Origin: Taxillus chinensis
Lineage: Eukaryota > Streptophyta > Magnoliopsida > Santalales > Loranthaceae
Direction: 5' to 3'
Length of the DNA: 64,000 nt
Assembly: GCA_023512835.1 (NCBI GenBank)
Contig: CM042091.1
Coordinates: forward strand, 20,601,506 to 20,665,505
The notes beneath the pieces were generated by a model. The model saw only the letters and a program-made list of their open reading frames with translations. It made no database searches and was not told the DNA's origin. The position numbers were made by a program, and so were the translations under genes. This document shows, one piece after another, positions 33,417 through 44,904 of this stretch; the stretch's first letter is position 1; every line of letters begins with the position of its first letter.

Positions 33417-35716
33417 ATGGCCGAAGAAAGCAGTATGCTATTCAACACTCGCCTTAACTCCGGAGGTGCACAAGAGCCCATCCCAAATCGAAGCGAAGCG
33501 GTGAAAACGTCGACCCACCTCAACCTGCTGCTGCCGCCGCTCCTCAACCACGGAGTTCTGGTTTTACTCTGACAAAACCGCCCAAATTCACACCTGAGCT
33601 TTTCTCCCAGTGGAAAGGTCGCATGAAGATGTTTATGGTGTGCCATGATCATCTCATGTGGCCATGTCTTCATCAGGAGATTCCAATTCCGATGATTATC
33701 GGAGAACATGGAGTTAGGAGGCCAAAGACGGATGCTGAACTTACCAACGATGAAAGAGCCTGGCAGTGTGCTAGTGAAAAGGCTCTGGCTTATGTTACAT
33801 CATCTTTGGATTCCGAGGCTTTCACGGACGTCCAGGGCTGCATGATAGCAAAAGCTGTTTGGGATAAACTGACAATCCTCTATGAGGGGAGTCAGTCCCA
33901 AATGCAAAATGTGATATGTGCTCTCAGACAGAATTTTGAGAGTTTCAATCACAAACCTGGTGAATCCCTTGAAAGCATCTATCGGAGATTTGGCAAGCTC
34001 ATTCTAGAGCTAAAAACTATCAATGAGCACTACACTCAGTCTCAAATAAATGACAAGTTCTTTCGATCCTTGCCGGATCGATACTACTCCAAGCAGCTCC
34101 AGATGCAAGTTGATAAAAACTGGCCATTCACTGCCCCTGAGGAAATATATGGAGAGCTTCGGACTCATGAGGTCAGATTCAAATACACTGACCGTGATGA
34201 GAAGATAGCTCGGAAATAAAAAAGGGTAGCTCTCAAAGCTACGGAATGCTCCAGTAATCATCAAGAGGATGATACGGATGAGTCGAGAATTCGACTCGGA
34301 CGCGAAGAGGAAATAGCTCTTCTTGTCAAATCCTTTGAATGATTCCTTCGGAAAAGTAGAAAAGGATTCAGAAGAGGCTCCTCATCATCCAGAAGGAAGG
34401 AACGATTGGAGTCGAGCTCCCAAGAATGCTTCAACTGTGGGAAACCCGGTCATTGGGTCAAGGAATGCAGATCCAAATCAAAAGTGGCCGAGAAAAGTGA
34501 CAAGGTAACTCCTCGCCGTTTCACCTCAGACAACAGCAAAAACAAGAGGAAGGCATTCGTGACAAAGTACGTCAGTGGCTCGGAAGAAGAGGAAGAATCC
34601 TCGAATGATGAGCCAACTCCTAAGCCGAACGTCTGCCTCATGGCAAATACTGAGGTACCTTCTATCTCTGAGCTCATGAGTCAATTAGAATCTCTTATTA
34701 GTGAACGTGATCATGAAAAGAATGAGAGACAAATAATTACTCAAATGTACAAAGATGTGGAAAGTTAGAATAAACGCCTTGAATTTACTATCACTAGACT
34801 TGAAAAGGACATAGCTAACTTCAGAGGAAAAGAGGCTTGGTATCATGATCTAAGAGCTGAAAATCATCTGTTAAATACCAACCTAACGGGCCTAAAAGTT
34901 ATTGTGAAATTACTCGAAAATGAACTGGAACAGGAAAGGGAAATAAATCGTAAGTGGCTAAAATCCGGGGAAATAGCCTCTACCTTTAGGATTGATCCTG
35001 ACAACATCCGAGTCAAACCTGGCCTAGGTTCAGAACCATTGACTTCCATAGCTCAAGCTACTGAGTGCCCTCCAGATTTCACTCCTAAACTAACCAACTT
35101 ATATCCTGTTAGTACATCTAAACCGTTGGATGGTTTCATTTCAAGTGGCACCATAGTTTATGACTGTGGAGTTGAGGCTGTTACTGTACTTCCCGAAGCA
35201 GTAGCACCCGTAACTAATGATGAAGGGAAGGCTGCTGCAATTAAAGCCAAAACTGTAGCACCCAAAAAGAAAGGAAAGGCTAAGGCTGACGCATCTAGGG
35301 CCAAGAGCGTGTCACCCAAACGCAAAGGATTAGGCCACAGGGAACAGAGTAGAAAGTCTATAAAATCTAAGAGACCTGTATCCCCTGTTTGTACTTCACA
35401 TTATAGTGTCTGTTCCATCTGTAGGGAAATGGGTCATTATCACTATGAATGTTGGAGTTTATCTGATAACTGGCTTTGTAATCAAATTCAATCCAATAAA
35501 GATCAGTTTAATAAAAGGGTTTCTTTGAGCAAAACAAAATCTAAACCTCAAAGGAGTGTCTCTCCCAAAAAAACCCAAATAAAAGAAGCAATTGAAACTA
35601 ACAAGTTAAAGTCAACTTGGAGAGCTAAAAGTCCTAGCAAAATCAAATCCGGAACTGTTGACAATACTGCTGCTCTCTCTAACCGCCCGAAACAAGTTTG
35701 GGCACCAAAAGTGTAA
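33417..35716 (+). pseudogene. gag: Copia element B gag
   Basis: The start is ATG at 33417 (MAEESSMLFN). After a frameshift near 33560 the capsid region (UBN2/Retrotran_gag type) reads PPKFTPELFSQWKGRMKMF, AWQCASEKALAYV, AKAVWDKLTILYEG and SLESIYRRFGKLI. A zinc knuckle C-X2-C-X4-H-X4-C (CFNCGKPGHWVKEC) lies at 34427-34468. A coiled-coil-like segment follows (34770-34980), then a basic Lys/Ser region and a second knuckle of the same spacing (CSICREMGHYHYEC, 35411-35452). Stops at 34217 and 34766 and one more frameshift break it. Gag ends at TAA 35714-35716, in the same frame as the protease downstream. Confidence 0.88.
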
Positions 35717-38700
35717 ACTGTTGTCTTTTAGGAGCATCTCTGGAATGCATTGCCGGATCACTTGAAGTTAAAGATCAATCAAAGCAAGTGGATCCTCGAT
35801 AGTGGATGCTCCGGACATATGACGGGTGATCAGACTCTGCTCGTAGAAGTTAATGAAAAACGAGGTCCATCCGTTTCATATGGTGACAACAGCAAAGGTA
35901 AGACTGTCGGGTATGGCACTTTAACTAACAGCTATGTATCAATCACTAGAGTTGCACTAGTCGAAGGTTTGAAGCATAATTTGCTAAGTGTCAGTAATTT
36001 ATGTGACAAAGGATTTATCGTTTCCTTTATGTCCATCTCCTGTACAGTAAGAGAAAACTTATCTGGAGATATTAAGTTATCCGGATCAAGAGATGGGGAC
36101 ATATACTCAGTGGTCTTAAGAAATAATTCTTTTGACCCTGTATGCTTCCTCACTAAAGCTTCAGATGAAGATAGTTGGTTATGGCACAAGCGATGCGCAC
36201 ATTTAAACTTTAAGACATTGTCTAAGTTAGCGTCACTTGATCTTGTCACTGGTCTACCTAAACTCAAATTCTCCAGAGACACTCTCTGTCGAGAATGCCA
36301 ACTGGGCAAACAGACCAAACATAGCTTTAAGAGCAAATCAGTTAATTCAATAACGCTCTCCTCTATAACTTCTTCATATGGACCTTTGTGGTCCTATTTC
36401 TGCTCCATCTCCTGGTCAGGCGAGATATACCCTTGTGGTTATCGATGATTTCACCAGATACACTTGGGTGATGTTCCTGAAATCAAAGGATCAAACTTTT
36501 GAACATCTAGTAGATCTTTTCAACTGGATAAGCAACTCACAAGGACTGAGCATAAAGTGCATCAGGAGTGATCATGGTACAGAATTTGATTTTTTAGAAA
36601 TGAGATCAGATTGTTCTGAACAGGGCATACAGCATGACTTCTTTGCTCCCAGAACTCCACAACAAAATGGGCTAGCTGAGCGTAAGAATCGTACTTTAGT
36701 TGAAGCTGGTAGATCCATGTTAGCAGGGGCAACACTTCCTCTCAGTTTATGGGCTGAAGCTGTGCCCACTGCCTTCTATGTTCAGAACAGAACTCTAATA
36801 AATAAATCTACCATGAAAACACCCTATGAGATGTGGAGAGGACGAAAACCTTCAATTTCACATTTCAGAGCTTTTGGGTGTACTTGCTATATATTGATAA
36901 ATGGCAAAGAGACCCGGAATAAATTTGAACCAAAATCTGATGATGGGATTTTTGTCGGGTACTCACTACATATAGCAAGGCTTATCGGGTCTTCAATAGA
37001 AAACTTTTTAAAGTTGAAGAATCTATCCATGTGACCTTTGATGAAACTAATCTTGATTGGTCAAAAGTTGCTTCTTCAAGTTCTAACGTACAGGTTCAAG
37101 ACAACAACATCGATTATTCAAAGTTTATGACTATTCCTGTTATACATACTAACCAACCAAGCAGCACCAGAGGAGCACAAAGAAATGATATGGACGATGC
37201 TACGGATGACTCAGACTCTGGACTATCGTTTAGCTCCGGACATACTCCTACGGATACCCAAAATTCCGGAGCACCTTCAAGTCCGTCCGGACTAGTTAAC
37301 ACTGACAGAAACAGTGTTGAAGAACCATCTAGTTCAACCATACCTTCTAATACGGAAACATCTGGTCCGGAAGAAGCTCAATCAGCAGATATACGTGAAC
37401 CACCAAATCTAGCAGAGCTTCAAATTACTCACGATCAACCATCACATGCACAGAATTATAGATGGACCCGAAACCATCCCTCAGATCAAGTGATTGGTGA
37501 TCCTACTGTTGGTGTAAGGACAAGAGCAGCCACCTCAAACATGAGTCTTTACTCGTGTTTTCTATCTCAAATAGAACCAAAGGTGGTAGATGAAGCTCTT
37601 CAGGATTCAAATTGGATAGAAGCCATGCAAGAAGAGTTGAATCAATTTAAGAGGAACAATATGTGGACCTTAGTACCAAGGCCTAAGTCTTAGCAAGTCA
37701 TTGGAGTTAAATGGGTGTTCCGGAACAAACTTGATACGGATGGAATAGTAATCCGGAACAAAGCCAGACTGGTAGCAAAAGGATATCGTCAAGAAGAAGG
37801 AATAGACTATGATGAGACCTTTGCTCCAGTAGCAAGACTTGAGGCAATTCGGATGTTTCTGGCATACGCTTCATATGAAAACTTCATAGTTTATCAAATG
37901 GACGTCAAGAGCGCATTCCTGAATGGAGATCTTCAAGAGGAGGTTTACGTAGAACAACCTCCCGGTTTCATTGAACCTAAAGCAGGACATCTGGTCTACA
38001 AACTTCGGAAAGCTTTATACGGTTTGAAGCAAGCTCCAAGAGCCTGGTACGATACACTGTCAGAATTCCTACTAGCTCACAACTTCCAAAAAGGGAAGAT
38101 TGACACCACCTTATTTCTACGACAAGAGAAAGGACACACTCTAATCATACAGATATACGTGGATGATATCATTTTCGGATCAACGAATCCGAAGCTTTGT
38201 GAAGAGTTTGCTAAGTTGATGATAGGCAAGTTTGAGATGAGCATGATGGGAGAACTGTCCTACTTCATTGGAATAGAAGTTAAACAATTAAAGGAAGGAA
38301 TATTCATTAATCAAGCTAAGTACACACGCGATCTTATTAAGAAGTTTGGTATAGAAGGTTCATCTCCCGTCAAAACTCCCATGCTTGTCAGTGCCAAGTT
38401 AGATCCTGATGTGGATGGCATATCAGTAAATGTGACTGACTACAGAGGAATGATAGGATCATTGCTGTATCTTACAGCAAGTCGCCCAGACATTATGTTT
38501 GCAACTTTCATCTGTGCACGATATCAGGCGAATCCTAAGGAGTCACATATGCTTCATGTTAAACGGATATTAAGGTATCTCAAGGGAACGATGAATTTGG
38601 GACTCTGGTACCCAAAGGAGTCCAACTTCACCTTATCCGGATACTCTGATGCTGACTTCGCTAGATATCGCATCGACAGGAAGAGCACAAGTGGTACGTG

Positions 38701-39100
38701 TCAGTTTCTTGGAAATAGATTAATCTCATGGTTCAGTAAGAAGTAGAATTCCGTATCAACCTCTACTGCTGAGGCGGAATATATAGCCTTGGGAGTTGCT
38801 GCACACGCAACTCTTGGATGCAAAGTCAACTTACTGACTACGGTTTCAACATGTCATCTATTCCACTCTACTGCGACAACACTAGTGCAATTGCTATCAG
38901 CAACAATCCTCTCATGCATCCTAAGACGAAGCATATTGAGGTCAGGTATCACTTCATACGTGACCATGTTCTCAAAAATCACATTTCCTTGAAACATGTT
39001 GCTACGAAGATCAACTGCGACATTCTTACAAAGCCCCTACCTGATGCAAGATTCTCTCGAACTACTCATCCGATTAGGTATGCTTGACTTCTCTGCATAG
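35717..39100 (+). pseudogene. pol: Copia element B pol (PR-INT-RT-RH)
   Basis: Order is the Ty1/copia one. Protease: WILDSGCSGHMTG near 35790. GAG-pre-integrase: WLWHKRCAHLNF and LCRECQLGKQ near 36178-36310. Integrase core: MDLCGPIS (frameshift just before), RSDHGTEFDF, GLAERKNRTLVEA, i.e. D-D-E, and KFEPKSDDGIFVGY. Reverse transcriptase: [53 protein letters not shown] and the active YVDDIIFGS near 38155-38181. RNase [44 protein letters not shown]. Breaks: frameshifts near 36365, 36990 and 38800, TAG at 37691 and 38744 (both Gln codons in element A). The RT and RH catalytic residues are otherwise preserved. Confidence 0.92.
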
Positions 39101-40779
39101 CTTCACATTTACATTACCCAACAGTATACTTACTATCAGAACATGCATGGTGCTTTTATTGAAAGTAGAAGATACATACTGACTTTAATGCTGATCATAC
39201 TTACTGATTAACGGCTTCATGCTTCTGATATTAATATCAACTTCATATTGGGAGGATGCTTGCGTTTCCCGACTGAAGTCGTTTAAGCTAACATGACTAA
39301 AGTTTATATGATTTACCTCTTTCTGGCTTCATGATCTTAATTTCCATTGATCCCCACATGACAACAGCATGTTCATTTAGATTACTCTATTAACATGTAT
39401 AGTTGAAGAAATGAAATGGGTTAGCTCGGAATGCCTGGTGGATGAATACTCAATTGCAGTCTGATCAGCTTCTGAGGTATAGTTTTCTAATAAGATAGAC
39501 AGTGCTGAATTTCTACAAATCGGAAAGGTCAACCGAGAGGATTACACAATCTACGGGGGAGAAAATGCTTTACAAATTATTCAATAATACCCCCCGCATA
39601 TGTCTCATGACCTCTTTCCTGGCTGTCTATCTGAGGGGGAGCTTTTCATTGAGAGGATTAAATGATCTACGGGGGAGCAGTAATGAACCCCTAATATGTC
39701 TCGGATACTCCCTCCTCTAAACTTTTACTTCCGGATCTGATGGGACATGCTGTTTTGGATCAGAAAAGTGGCATGCTTGGATGTATTTTCTTTCTCCAAC
39801 CATGCATTTTAATCGACTAATCACCTGCTTACTTTTGACATGTGTTCGCTTCCTCATTTTTCACTCATCAATCCTAAATTGGCCAAATCATATGATCTTT
39901 AATTAATCTTAGCTACGTTGTTCAGCAAGACGGTTTCGCTATGTTGACCTATATGAACTTGTGTATTGTTATCTGATATATGCCCTGATTCAGTAATATT
40001 GATTATTCTCACGTATGTATATGTCTCTTACATGCTTTGTAATGCATAAGTTCTGTTTCTCATTAGTTCGGATTATGTCGTTTTTCATTGATTATTTTCT
40101 CTAATCCGTACTAATCCTTGCCTGTTAAGCTTTTCTATTTTCAGTTCATTTTTTCTTAGCTACAGGTTTAGATTTTCTTTGCAACCGTATCGATAAATCT
40201 AGTCCATAGTCTTGGATTTGAAGTGTTGTGGTACTTCTCTTCTCTTCGACTTATTGACTGCAAAGGAATCTACTTTACTCTCTCACCGAACTCTGTCTAC
40301 TACGGACATGGTCTACTTTTCATCCGGATACTCTTCCTCGACTATTATTTACTCCGGATGATTGTCGGTTCATTCCTCCGGACTCCTGACATAGTCTAAT
40401 TGCGACAATCCAAGTCTTCCTATATGTCGCGTGCTTTTGAGGAGGAATCATGATAATTCATTAAATGCAAATCTCGGGATGCACACACACACTACTCTAG
40501 ATGGCAACCAGCTGTTACACTTATGTGGTCATGCGGTCTCCATGACATCGTTTCATTCGGAGGCGCATCGATATCCAGATTAATGACATCAGCCTGTCAA
40601 GCGGGTCCCTGTTTCACTCGCCAATTCCTAGACCCACTGACATTTGCGGACTCGGTCTTATATGTTCTGGTCATTCCTGCGAAGCACGAGTATTGCTCAT
40701 TTCAAATCCCTAAACCTCTCGTTGCTCCTTCCATCGCCAAGACCTCACCTTTCCTCTTGTCCTTCAAATTTCATCTGCA
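39101..40779 (+). other. Copia element B: pol-to-ORF3 spacer
   Basis: This 1.7-kb non-coding region aligns with 29727-31427 of element A. It contains purine tracts ATCTACGGGGGAGAAAATG near 39550 and ATCTACGGGGGAGCAG near 39664. No ORF is conserved between the two copies here, so ORF3 is either read from a spliced or separate transcript or by internal initiation. Confidence 0.65.
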
Positions 40780-43468
40780 ATGGCACCCAGAATCTCTCTC
40801 TCTGGCGTTAATCCTGGCCATCTGGTCGATTGGAGTGCTGTATCTAATCCTCCAGAATGGTTTCTCCAACTTCGCCCTCTCCTTGAAGCCTCGTATCTAC
40901 TCAACCTGATCTCCAATCCCGTCGATCTTCTTATCGACGACATCATTGAGTATTACCAACGGATTCGCTGCACCACCGACTCCATCATCTCCTATGTCCG
41001 CGGTGAATCCATCACCATCACTCCAGCCGTTCTCCGCGCTGCTCTCCACCTACCTCCCGGTGAACCTCAGCGCCCAGATGCCGATTCAATGGCGGCTTCT
41101 ATGGGTTGCACACAAAAAGGGAAGGAATACAAGGTGAAATCCTTCCAAGGTCACTATCGATGTATGGCGACCATCTTGGGTCGATGTCTACTGGCTCGCA
41201 CATCCGCCCTGGACTCCGTTCCGTACGACCTTCTCCTGGCCATGTACGGCGTTTTTGAAGGTCTTTCGATGGATTGGGGGATGTTCTTGTTTCGATTGCT
41301 GCAGAATGGTCCCAAGAATCGTACCTTCGGGCGCATCCTCAGCATTGTCTTTCGGCATCTTAATCCAGACCATTTCGCCCGATGGGAACATGACAGCCCG
41401 ATGGGCTTATTACCTTCGTTATCTTACGCCGGATGGGAACATGACAGCCCGCCGACCATCTGCAGCTCTCCGCATTCTCCCGTCCGACAGCCAAGCCCCC
41501 AGACATCAGTTCTGCACCTCGATCCTCCCGGATTCGGTCCGTTGCAGCACCTTCCCACTCTCGAGCCTCCCAGCACAGCGTTCGTGCCGACCCGTCCGAG
41601 GTTGCGGGGCCATCTCAGCGCAGTGCCGCTAAAGCTGTTTCTTCAGTCCCCTCTGCTGTGGATGTCCCTACTCCCTCCACCTCCGCTATTGCTGCCACGG
41701 TTGACACCGCTGCTGCTGCAGCCACTGCTGATGTCCCGGAATCTACTCCTGAAGCTCCTTTGCCTCCCCTACCTCAACCCCGAGATTACCTAGACCATCT
41801 CTCCACCGACACTCTAACGGACCTATGGCTCCGTTTTAGCCTTGCCCACACTGCCTCCATTCCTGACAACGATCTCCGGGTGTTTTACACACGACATACC
41901 CAATCCCCGGAGACAATGATCATCTGGAACTTGGATCACGGCTTTCTTACGCCGGCCTCCATTCCAGATGTGCCGTTCCCTACCCCCTCCAGCCTAGTCC
42001 TTTCCGCCCGGGGTCCTTCCCCTGCCAAGGTTGGCCCCTCTTCTCCTGCTGCCGCCATTCCCGTGGTCGACCTCTCTGGTCAAAGCGGGTCAGCTGCTCC
42101 GGATGCCTCTGATGCTCCAGATGCCCCTTCGCTGCGCGATACTCCTGCGGACTCCTCTGCCCAACGCACTCCTGCTCCTGTTCATGCGGGGGAGTCCTCC
42201 AAAGCTCCGGAGTCAGTCCTTGGGCGTGCTTCTTTTGGCACGGTTCACTCCGATGCTGTGCTCTCTGCCCAGCTGGACCGCCACGCCTAGGCTCACAACG
42301 CCCAAATTTCCGCCATTGCCGCCAAGGTTGATGCACTTGGCGCCCAACTCCTCTCCGCTCTCACTGACTCCTCCACCTCCATGGAGCAGAAAATGGATCT
42401 CGTCGCCTCGTCCGTCCATTCATTGTCTACCTCCTTCGCGGACCTGGCGCACACGATGGCTTATCCTCCCGTTGCTTCCCGGCGATCTGCCAAACCAGGG
42501 GAGAGAGTGTCATCTGATCCGTCTGCCCCTTTTGCTCCTTCTGCACCACAACCATCTACTCGGGCTGAGAAGCGGCTTGCCTCTTCAGTGCTTCAGGGAG
42601 TTCAAATTCCCAAACGAAGCCGCTTCTCTCAGCCAAGCTCCTCTACTGCAGCTCCAGCTCCTCCTCCATCCTCCTCATCCGTAGCCGACACCTTCCTCCC
42701 ATCATATGCGGCGTTTGACCCTTCTGATGCGGATGGAAGCGTTCACAAAGCAATGAAGTCCTATGCAGCATCTTCTGCTGAGAGAAGATGTCTTTCTGAA
42801 ATGTACCCTTTCTCCCCGGCCGATATTCAGAGTCTTTGTTTGGAGAAAGGACTCTTTACTACAGAAGACATTGACAACTTCTCGAGGGCTGCTAAAATGG
42901 AGATGAGGCTGTTTCCATCTCTATACAAGGACGGGCACTTGTTTGAAGTTCTGCCGTGCTGGAATGAAGGCTATCTTCACAGTGTGGATCTAATTCAGTC
43001 CTTCATCGATGGAACTGCTGAGGATAGCAAGCCATGGAAAACTCTCTCAACTATCCTCATTCCGTACGGGATCATGTCGCCACACTTCATGATGGCTGTC
43101 TTCATAATTCAGTCCAAGCAAATGATTCTCATCAGATAGTGGAGCACTTTGTAAGAAAGAATCAATGGGAATGACTGTGTCTCAGGCTGACTGAAGCTAT
43201 GAAGAAAGCTGGTTTATATGAAGAGTTGGGCATCACACCCTTGGGTCCAACTGAGAAGCTGAAGGCGACATTCCGGGGCAAGAAGCAAGTGCCACAACAG
43301 CTGGATAGAGATAGCTGCGGGGCCTTTGTCTGTTACTTCATCAAGTCCTTTTTGACTGTGGACAAATCGTGGAGCCAACACACTACTTATATGATAAAGC
43401 AGACAATGGAGCTTAGAGAAAAGGCAGCAACTATGATCTTCAAGTATAGTAAGCCTTATGTACCTTAG
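40780..43468 (+). pseudogene. Copia element B ORF3: plant-transposon-protein domain plus Ulp1/C48-like protease
   Basis: ORF3 lies between pol and the 3' LTR. It starts MAPRISLSGVNPGHLVDW at 40780. Part 1 (about 200 residues): the 'putative plant transposon protein'-like block (VRGESITITP, YRCMATILGRCLLAR, YDLLLAMYGVFEG, GRILSIVFRHL). Part 2: Ser/Pro/Ala-rich linker with PQPRDYLDHL and a TIPDNDL-like segment. Part 3: heptad-like helix near 42258-42450. Part 4: C-terminal protease-like block with ILIPYGIMSPHF (His codon at 43083) and PQQLDRDSCGAFVC (Gln at 43298, Cys at 43316), matching the His...Gln...Cys order of Ulp1 peptidases. Breaks: frameshift near 41390-41500 beside a duplicated 20-base word, TAG at 42288 (CAG in copy A), and a 10-base deletion near 43124 that removes the catalytic-Asp site kept in copy A. 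No membrane segment is visible. Confidence 0.72.
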
Positions 43469-43600
43469 TGAAAATCTTGTATTAAGGCTGAATTGTACTT
43501 AGTTACTGATAAATGAAATTGGTTGTCATGCGTATTCTGTATGTTATCTTTTTGCACTGCTTACCAGATCAGATTACAAAGGGTTTGGGCATATCCATAA

Positions 43601-43610
43601 TTGGGGGAGA
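43601..43610 (+). other. Polypurine tract of Copia element B
   Basis: TTGGGGGAGA one base before the 3' LTR is the expected plus-strand primer site. Element A has TATTGGGGAATAT in the same place before its LTR at 47564. Confidence 0.8.
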
Positions 43611-43611
43611 T

Positions 43612-44899
43612 TGTTGGATCAAACCCAGAATTTGGATAATGCTGATAAAGCCTTATGTAATTTGATCTGAGTTCTTTTGTGTTTATTTGATCGTTGCAGA
43701 AGATATGTTATTAATCCGGAGATGCACTCGTGAGAGCAAAGCTAAGGACAGGATACATAATCCTGATCCGGACAAGAGTGAGTGTCATCAAACACTTGGT
43801 AAATAACCAAGTCATCAATACATACGGAATAAGGAACATTCGTGCGGACTAAGAACTTAAAAGCTACGGATTGCGGAATATGTTCCTAGTGCCTCAAACG
43901 GACTAAGTCAAACTGATACGGAGTAAGGAAGTATTAATGCGGAATAAGGACCCGAGTCTTTATTCGCACGGAGTAAGGAAACTAGATGCAAAGTAAGGAA
44001 TCCGGACAACTTTACTCATACGGAGTAAGAAAGCGCTAGTACGGAGTAAGCATTCCGATCCCTTAGACTCGCCCGGAGTAAGGAACTTACATACGGAGTA
44101 AGGAATTTACATACGGAGTAAGGAACTTACATACGGAGTAAGGAACTTACATACGGAGTAAGCAACTTACATGCGGAGTAAGGAAGCGCTGACATGGACT
44201 AAGGATTCCAGTACTAAACAGATACGGAGTAAGCAACCACTGACACGGAGTAAGGTTCCGAGCTTCATTAGCAACGGAGTAAGGAAAATTACACCGGACC
44301 AAGAAGATACTACTTCAACTCACCGCATTTAAAGTTATCAGCTCATGGTGTCCCAATGTAAGACAAACTTATTGAGAACCTGAAGAATCTTACACGTGGA
44401 TCATCCGGATATGTGGACACAACCTCAATTGTATTTGGGAACTCACAAATGCACTTATACTCTTCAAACCCAAGACCTTGAGCTCCACAAACCGCAGCAG
44501 TCAAGACAGAGAGATTACCGAGGAATAGTTAGTGCTGAACGCATTCCGGAACTACAAGTTCCAAGGTTGTCTCTTAGGAATGTTTGTATAAATATTCATA
44601 CTTGTATATTTGTAAAAGTATGTGTACGTGTGCGAACAAGCCTGAATAACCTGTGTATGCACAAGAGCTCAAAGAAATAATCTAGGCTAGTGTGTGAATC
44701 CCTTTGTAAACAGAGTGTAAGAGAGTCTTGCTTCTATTTTGTTGTATTTATCTCTTGATAATAAAACAAAATACTTCCACTATCTGGTTATCTTCCGCAG
44801 TGATTTTATCACTTGACTAGATTAGTGTAGTGCCTTAAGAGATAAAAAGAGTTTAGACAAGAGCCTATTCACCCCCCTTTAGGCTCCAAGGGACCATCA
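43612..44899 (+). repeat. Copia element B 3' LTR
   Basis: It begins TGTTGGATCAAACCC and ends GGGACCATCA, 1288 bp, near-identical to 32048-33355 but with one fewer 20-base unit in the CGGAGTAAGGA array. The target duplication CCTTT follows directly. Confidence 0.95.
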
Positions 44900-44904
44900 C
44901 CTTT

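Larger units (their letters stand above)
32048..44899 (+). mobile_element. Copia element B, SIRE/Maximus-like, complete with LTRs (12.85 kb)
   Basis: The element has two LTRs, a tRNA-Met primer site, gag, pol, an extra ORF3 and a polypurine tract, and is flanked by a perfect 5-base target duplication, CCTTT at 32043-32047 and 44900-44904. Long LTRs (1.3 kb), large size, long gag and an extra ORF after pol fit the SIRE/Maximus (Agrovirus) branch of plant Ty1/copia. It inserted into ORF3 of a related older copy (A). By eye the LTRs differ at about two dozen sites in 1.29 kb, nearly all transitions, plus one 20-base repeat unit. Structurally complete, it is coding-dead through stops and frameshifts. 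Confidence 0.95.
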
